In this document: piece by piece, positions 28,237-32,415 of the stretch
How the letters are laid out: each line of letters opens with the position of its first letter
How positions within the stretch are numbered: position 1 is the stretch's first letter
IMG/VR virus record: IMGVR_UViG_3300045996_001004
Location: 1-32,415 of that record
Direction: 5' to 3' (one strand)
Length of the DNA stretch: 32,415 nucleotides
Source: a virus
Translations under genes and position numbers: made by a program
The notes under the pieces: model-generated
Databases searched by the model: none
What the model was told of the DNA's origin: nothing
What the model saw: only the letters and a program-made list of their open reading frames with translations

Positions 28237-28656
28237 ATGGCATACAACCAAGCAACTATTACACAGATTGACCCAGCAGACACGCAAGAGCGTGTAAGGA
28301 TTGTGGTTCGATTTACTGGAAATGCTGGAGAGCCAGCAGTCACTCGTGAACGATATGTCACTGCAGACGATACGAACCAAACTTTGCGAAGTTGGGCACG
28401 TAACGAGGCTAGTCGTTTACTAGCTCGTAAAAACATTGCAGACAGCCTTACGGTAGGTCAGACAGTTAACCTGTCTGCTCCTGCTCCTGACGCTGCTGCA
28501 GAAGCAAAGAACACTTGGTTTGGTAAATTGCAGCGATTCAAACAAGGTAAGGCTGCACGAGATGCGGGATTACTTGTCCCATCTACTGCGGACATGGACG
28601 CATTGAAAGCTGACCTTGAGGCAACTTACCTCGCAGCATACTTTACAGATTTCTAA
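28237..28656 (+). CDS. Hypothetical protein, 139 aa
   Basis: The start follows the 965-aa gene by 10 bases with AAAGGTGATTAG upstream. The N terminus is beta-like (VRIVVRFTGNAG), followed by helices (TLRSWARNEASRLLARKN; TADMDALKADLEATYLAAYF). No signal peptide is present, unlike its neighbours. It may be a structural or chaperone protein for the adjacent fibre protein. Confidence 0.72.
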   Translation: MAYNQATITQIDPADTQERVRIVVRFTGNAGEPAVTRERYVTADDTNQTLRSWARNEASRLLARKNIADSLTVGQTVNLSAPAPDAAAEAKNTWFGKLQRFKQGKAARDAGLLVPSTADMDALKADLEATYLAAYFTDF

Positions 28657-28666
28657 GGAGCATCGG

Positions 28667-29449
28667 ATGACATTACGCAGATTAGCCTCGACTTTACTCG
28701 TCGGGGCTTTCCTGTTTCTGTTTGCAGGTAATGCAGAAGCAGCAGCCTCTTGCTCGCTTAATGGTGCCGTTGCTTACGGAACCGGCAACGGAACCAACAT
28801 AGGCACTGTTACAGTCGCGGCAACTTGGACTATCACAGATGCGACTAACCAAGTTGCAATCTTTTTACTATCCGTAGACAACACAGGAACGGACTACAAC
28901 TTCACTGGAACGTGGGGTGCTGGTGATGCGCAGACTGACACACAGTTTGCGGAGATTGGCACGGTTGCCGCTACCGGTATTTACACCAAAATCAGTTATA
29001 TTGTAAATCCTGATGCTGGTTCTGCTTATAATTTTATCGCTAACTGGGGCGCTAACCGAGGTTGGCGAGTAAGCTTGCTGGTGTGTAACGATGTAGATAC
29101 AGGCGGAATCTTCGATACAGCGGATATTGTAACTGCGTCGGACGCGGATATTACTACAGGAAGCGCTGTAGCTTGTGCATCTGGCGATTACGTTATTGGT
29201 TTAGCATCATGGGATAACCGTTCTACAGTTTCTGCTAACTTCTCAGCCGACCAGTTAGTAGAGTCTAATGCTGACGGTGCAATTTGGCACGGTGTTGCGG
29301 GCAATGCTTGTTCTGCGTCACCAGTCAGTTTTACAGCAACTGCGGCAGGCACAAATAACTCAGCGCTTATTACTGTAAACATTAATCAAGCTGCTGCTGC
29401 GGGTGGAAGTGTCCCCCAAATGATGCTACTTGGGATTGGAGCTAATTAA
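28667..29449 (+). CDS. Exported beta-rich protein, 260 aa
   Basis: A clear signal peptide (TLRRLASTLLVGAFLFLFAG, cleavage after AEA at about residue 25) is followed by a beta-rich, Asn/Thr/Gly-rich domain with repeated VAATWTITDATNQV-like strands and paired cysteines. It resembles lectin-like jelly-roll structural proteins but no family is certain. AAGGAG lies six bases before the ATG. It overlaps the next gene by one base. The last 20 residues are Gly/Ala-rich. Confidence 0.65.
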   Translation: MTLRRLASTLLVGAFLFLFAGNAEAAASCSLNGAVAYGTGNGTNIGTVTVAATWTITDATNQVAIFLLSVDNTGTDYNFTGTWGAGDAQTDTQFAEIGTVAATGIYTKISYIVNPDAGSAYNFIANWGANRGWRVSLLVCNDVDTGGIFDTADIVTASDADITTGSAVACASGDYVIGLASWDNRSTVSANFSADQLVESNADGAIWHGVAGNACSASPVSFTATAAGTNNSALITVNINQAAAAGGSVPQMMLLGIGAN

Positions 29450-31098
29450 TGCGTAAAATTTTATTAGTTCTAGCAATACTATTAGGTTTTGTAATTCCGG
29501 CAAAGGCACAGGACCACACCACGCTCAAGATGGCGTGGCCGAAGGCTGCTGGCGCCTCCGCTGGAGGTGCGGGGCTCAGCACATCCAACCGCATCAATCG
29601 CGCCTATCAGGGGCTGAAATACGAGTTCCGTGCGGTCTGTCGTGGCGGTCATTACCCTTATACTTATTCATTGAGTGGTGAGCCCTCCGGTATGACTATT
29701 GTTGCTAGCGATACAGACAATGGGATCGCCAACACCGCTGGACACATTGAGTGGCCGAACCCGCAAGCGTCGGACGCCAGCATCACCGTGACCTGCATGG
29801 ATCAAGACGGCGACACGGCCTCAGCCACTTGGGGCGTCACCGTCTCCACCACGATTGGCGACGACGGCTTTTGCTTCCTCGACGCCGATAGTGGGTCCGA
29901 CTCGACCGGCAACGGATCGAGGGACTTCCCGTATGCCTCGTTGGCCAAGATCAAGGACGCGGCGGACCTGTGCTCACGCGCCATCATCTATCTGCGCGGT
30001 GCGCCCGAGAATACGCAGTCGTACCACTTCGGCAACGGCTTCACGTTGGCCGGTAACACGGCGGAACTCCGCGAGGACGCTGGCGAGCCGGTCATCCTGA
30101 TCGGGTATCCGGGTGACGCCATCCCGATCATCGACAACGATGACCACAACCCCGGGACGCCGTTGAACGAGATTTTCCTTCGCGGCTCGAACATCTGGAT
30201 TCAAGACATTCACCACCGCGATGCGGGGCTGCACGGGTTCAACCTCGAACGCAGCGGCACCACGAACGGCTACGGCTCCTATTTCTGGCGCGTGACGTTC
30301 ACGGGTGGCGGTCCGGGTGTCAACGGGTCCAACACGGCCTACGTGTTCTACGAGGCGCAGGAGGCGAACCCGTCCTACCACGACGTGATGCTGAATCTGG
30401 ACGTGTCGGACATCAACTACGGGAACTCCTTCAACCTGAACAAGTCGTACTCCCAGATCGAGCCGATCTTCTCGGACATCGAGATTTACAATGTCCACGA
30501 TCGGACCGGGGAAGCAGACGGGCTCTTCAGCATCAAGGACAGTGTAGTAGACTACACGATCCGGAATAGCAAGTGTTCAGGTCTGCCTTCCGTGGTACCG
30601 TGCATCGGCGGGAGCCAGAACGCCGCCCCGCTGGCCGTGCGCGGCGAGGTTCATCACAACAATATCATCACCCCTGGCGGCGTCGCGATTCACCATGCCG
30701 AGTTCGGGAACACAACCGCGACTTATCACTACAACAACACGATTCAAGGGATTGTGCGGATCGGTTCCCCGGGTTCAGTTGACACGGGCGAAGGACCGTT
30801 CACATTCACCCGCGACGTCATGGTGAATTCCTCGTCTACGGGTGGCAGCTGTCCGGCGCGTCTCACATGTGCGAACGTGACCGACCTGTCAGTCCTGAGC
30901 GTCGATGCGAGCGTCGTCCTCGGCGCAGACGACGGCACCATCGTCAGCACGACGACTGGCCTGTTGCAGGGCCAGAACCTAATCGACTACGGACCGGATT
31001 CTGCGACTCCGCGTGGTCATCAGCTTGGGGCTGGCGGCGGTGGTGGCAGTAGCCCCGGCACTCGCGGTAAAGGTAAGATGAAAGGCCGTATTAGATAA
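29449..31098 (+). CDS. Exported beta-helix protein (pectate-lyase-fold-like), 549 aa
   Basis: It has a signal peptide (RKILLVLAILLGFVIPAKA, cleavage at about residue 20). Residues about 50-135 form an Ig-like beta domain (FRAVCRGGHYPYTYSL ... SATWGVTVS). From about 140 comes DADSGSDSTGNGSRDFPYASLAKI, the common start of right-handed parallel beta-helix domains, followed by many N/D-rich turns (IIDNDDHNPG, NLDVSDINYG, HHNNIITPGG). Such proteins bind or cleave polysaccharide. The catalytic residues cannot be assigned. Codon use becomes more GC-rich from about 29515 to 31050 than in neighbouring genes, suggesting acquisition. It may be a tailspike. Confidence 0.7.
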   Translation: MRKILLVLAILLGFVIPAKAQDHTTLKMAWPKAAGASAGGAGLSTSNRINRAYQGLKYEFRAVCRGGHYPYTYSLSGEPSGMTIVASDTDNGIANTAGHIEWPNPQASDASITVTCMDQDGDTASATWGVTVSTTIGDDGFCFLDADSGSDSTGNGSRDFPYASLAKIKDAADLCSRAIIYLRGAPENTQSYHFGNGFTLAGNTAELREDAGEPVILIGYPGDAIPIIDNDDHNPGTPLNEIFLRGSNIWIQDIHHRDAGLHGFNLERSGTTNGYGSYFWRVTFTGGGPGVNGSNTAYVFYEAQEANPSYHDVMLNLDVSDINYGNSFNLNKSYSQIEPIFSDIEIYNVHDRTGEADGLFSIKDSVVDYTIRNSKCSGLPSVVPCIGGSQNAAPLAVRGEVHHNNIITPGGVAIHHAEFGNTTATYHYNNTIQGIVRIGSPGSVDTGEGPFTFTRDVMVNSSSTGGSCPARLTCANVTDLSVLSVDASVVLGADDGTIVSTTTGLLQGQNLIDYGPDSATPRGHQLGAGGGGGSSPGTRGKGKMKGRIR

Positions 31099-31105
31099 TA
31101 CGTGC

Positions 31106-31134
31106 TTGACATTTTCAGCAAAATGTGGTATAGT
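31106..31134 (+). promoter_or_regulatory. Strong sigma70 promoter
   Basis: TTGACA, 17-base spacer, TATAGT: a full -35 consensus, five of six -10 bases and ideal spacing. It is the strongest promoter in the window by sequence. Confidence 0.85.
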
Positions 31135-31171
31135 CTGCTTTTAACTCAACCGGACCGTAAAAGGAGTATGA

Positions 31172-31498
31172 ATGCGTAATATCGTCAGCGGAGTCGTAGT
31201 AGCGTTAGTATTGGGGTTAGCAGTCGTCAGTACGGCGGGACAGAGCGTCCTTCCGGGCGCAGCGCCAGCCGCGCAGACTAAGCTTTCCGAGCTTGATCAG
31301 CTTAAGGTAACTGTCGTAAAGCTAAGTGACCAGCTAGCCAGTTGTCAGCAGCTAAAGGCACAGACCGAGATCCGGTCCTCAGCCAACAATCTGCAGGCAG
31401 TCATCGAGAAGAACTATCCCGGATTCACCGTAGATTGGAATACCGGTGCACTAGTTCAGAAGGCGGCACCGACCGCCAAGCCAGCCCCACAAAAGTAA
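31172..31498 (+). CDS. Exported or membrane-anchored coiled-coil protein, 108 aa
   Basis: Residues about 5-23 are hydrophobic (VSGVVVALVLGLAVVSTAG), a signal peptide or membrane anchor. A coiled coil follows (ELDQLKVTVVKLSDQLASCQQLKAQTEI) and then a Pro/Lys/Ala-rich tail (APTAKPAPQK). The layout resembles inner-membrane spanin subunits, but no partner gene is visible and the tail is unusual, so the name is not assigned. It has its own strong promoter and terminator. GGAG lies seven bases before the ATG. Confidence 0.68.
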   Translation: MRNIVSGVVVALVLGLAVVSTAGQSVLPGAAPAAQTKLSELDQLKVTVVKLSDQLASCQQLKAQTEIRSSANNLQAVIEKNYPGFTVDWNTGALVQKAAPTAKPAPQK

Positions 31499-31511
31499 GG
31501 GCTAGGTCAAT

Positions 31512-31546
31512 ACCAACAGGGGAAGCCGCCCGTTTGTTGGTGTTTT
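31512..31546 (+). terminator. Terminator
   Basis: ACCAACA pairs with TGTTGGT around a 16-base loop and is followed by GTTTT. Confidence 0.7.
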
Positions 31547-31578
31547 AACACAAATGCGGTTTGAAACAAGAGGACAAT

Positions 31579-32124
31579 ATGAGCAAAACAAAGATCGTCC
31601 GTTTAACGGAAGAGGAAATCGCCGCTGTCGAGGCATTTCGTAACGGAGCCAAGGCAGTAGAAACTATTCAGGAAACCAGCAAGACTTCAGACGCGCAACA
31701 GGCACTGGCCGACGCTTTCGTAAACGCTATCGAGCGAACCCGACCACCACAGAAACTCACCGTTGCTACTGCAAAGCGCAAGACGCCTTGGATGCCAGCA
31801 GACGGTTCCCCCAAGCCAAAGATGAAGCGTAAGTTTTATCAGCATGGTTTGATTATCGGGAATAACGTAAGTCCAGAGGAAGTCGAGCTTCTGAACCAGT
31901 TAAAGCCGGGACGCTTTTGTGAGGGCAACGTAATCGTTACGCTGCGAAAGGATAAGGGAATCGACATTTCTTATCCAGTCCGAACAGCCTCCCAGCGTTT
32001 GAAGTTGGTTAACGTTTTCGGTATTCGAAGCTTTGCCGAACTTCTACGTCGGTGTATTGACGAGAAGGCAAATCCCAAGAAGTACCGTGCTCCAGAGGAC
32101 GCTGATTTATACGATCTAGACTAA
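31579..32124 (+). CDS. Hypothetical protein, 181 aa
   Basis: I start at the ATG at 31579 (AGAGG five bases upstream) rather than at an in-frame TTG 18 bases earlier. The first 60 residues are helical and charged (LTEEEIAAVEAFRNGAKAVETI). A basic, proline-rich linker follows (ATAKRKTPWMPADGSPKPK), then a compact alpha/beta C-terminal domain (SPEEVELLNQLKPGRFCEGN; SQRLKLVNVFGIRSFAELL). No family is recognised. A strong terminator follows. Confidence 0.75.
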   Translation: MSKTKIVRLTEEEIAAVEAFRNGAKAVETIQETSKTSDAQQALADAFVNAIERTRPPQKLTVATAKRKTPWMPADGSPKPKMKRKFYQHGLIIGNNVSPEEVELLNQLKPGRFCEGNVIVTLRKDKGIDISYPVRTASQRLKLVNVFGIRSFAELLRRCIDEKANPKKYRAPEDADLYDLD

Positions 32125-32157
32125 TATAGGCTGACAATCAACGTATCGCCACACGTC

Positions 32158-32196
32158 AGGGGCCAGAGCTTTCCTAGCTTTGGTCCCTATTTTTTT
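32158..32196 (+). terminator. Strong rho-independent terminator
   Basis: AGGGGCCAGAGCT pairs over 13 bases with AGCTTTGGTCCCT (two G-U) around TTCCT and is followed by ATTTTTTT. Confidence 0.93.
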
Positions 32197-32215
32197 ATAC
32201 CAGTTGCCCATTTAG

Positions 32216-32228
32216 GGCTCACCTTGAG
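32216..32228 (+). repeat. GGCTCACCTTGAG, direct copy
   Basis: It is identical to 20983-20995 and, as there, ends just before a small ORF, whose Shine-Dalgarno (TTGAGGA) it contributes. Confidence 0.55.
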
Positions 32229-32236
32229 GACGACAT

Positions 32237-32386
32237 ATGCCAAAGATGCTAAAGGGCAACACACAGGGCGTGATTGATTCCAATATCAAGATGCTCTGTG
32301 ATCAGGGTTATTCCCATGCAAAGGCGACTCGCTGCGCACTTTGCCATGCCAACAAAAAACACGACAAACATTCCACCAAAAAGTAG
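32237..32386 (+). CDS. Small basic cysteine protein, 49 aa
   Basis: A 49-residue frame (N terminus PKMLKGNTQGVIDSNIK) has the cysteine motif RCALCHANKKHDKH and a His/Lys-rich end. The IDSNIKMLCDQGYSHAKA stretch resembles the short N-x-I-x-x-G-x-x-x-x-A-V-A motif of small phage proteins that follow structural genes. The ribosome site is in the repeated GGCTCACCTTGAGGA leader. It ends in TAG. Confidence 0.65.
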   Translation: MPKMLKGNTQGVIDSNIKMLCDQGYSHAKATRCALCHANKKHDKHSTKK

Positions 32387-32392
32387 GGTCTC

Positions 32393-32415
32393 ATGCGAGA
32401 AATTGTATCTGTTAT
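32393..32415 (+). CDS. Partial CDS at the right edge
   Basis: An ATG at 32393 with TAGGG upstream opens a frame (MREIVSV) that leaves the window. Too short to classify. Confidence 0.45.

Overview
The window is part of a tailed double-stranded DNA phage genome (Caudoviricetes). The diagnostic genes are a terminase split into ATPase and nuclease ORFs, a portal, a scaffold and an HK97-type major capsid protein in the usual order, with five to six tRNA genes, tightly packed small ORFs, good Shine-Dalgarno sites and sigma70-like promoters. The host cannot be named from the sequence. Sec-type signal peptides and sigma70 promoters only say that it is a bacterium. No integrase, repressor of a known family, lysis cassette or DNA polymerase is visible in this piece.

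Layout. (1) 1-8292, minus strand: about 24 mostly unrecognised small genes, often overlapping by 1-8 bases. Many encode small CxxC zinc-ribbon-like or basic proteins. The one recognisable gene is a 455-aa SPFH/flotillin-like membrane protein. Upstream of it lies an odd tRNA-like gene with a 19-base anticodon loop. (2) 8293-8739: a GC-rich divergent control region. (3) 8740-15326, plus strand, visibly GC-rich with CGG/GCG-rich codon use: small genes separated by repeated control cassettes (a dispersed 20-base repeat, a hairpin or terminator, then a promoter with an ACTTACGTAAGT palindrome in its spacer), ending in a DUF3631-type P-loop ATPase. A likely operator or iteron cluster sits at 9541-9671. 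(4) 15353-15847: a strong terminator, then the late promoter region. (5) 15848-32415, plus strand, more balanced composition: small terminase-like protein, split large terminase, portal, FmdB-like zinc ribbon, HU-like protein, a TGCATCA repeat array, scaffold, a four-tRNA cluster, major capsid protein, decoration-type proteins, tRNA-Ala, a 965-aa repetitive virion protein and several proteins with signal peptides, including a beta-helix (pectate-lyase-fold-like) protein.

How it fits together. The left arm and the GC-rich block look like early and accessory genes controlled through a shared half-site (GTAAGT). The same half-site, in a longer palindrome, occurs just before the terminase genes and between the capsid and decoration genes, so one regulator could link early and late expression. 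Late genes almost all end in TAA and none of the 19 confident ones ends in TGA, while TGA stops are common in the other two blocks. The late block also carries a tRNA-Trp-like gene with anticodon UCA, which would read UGA.

Most unusual features: two dissimilar proteins flanking the divergent control region share a nine-residue motif exactly eleven residues from the C terminus; several tRNAs have anticodon loops that break the usual rules; and four late genes encode proteins with export signals.
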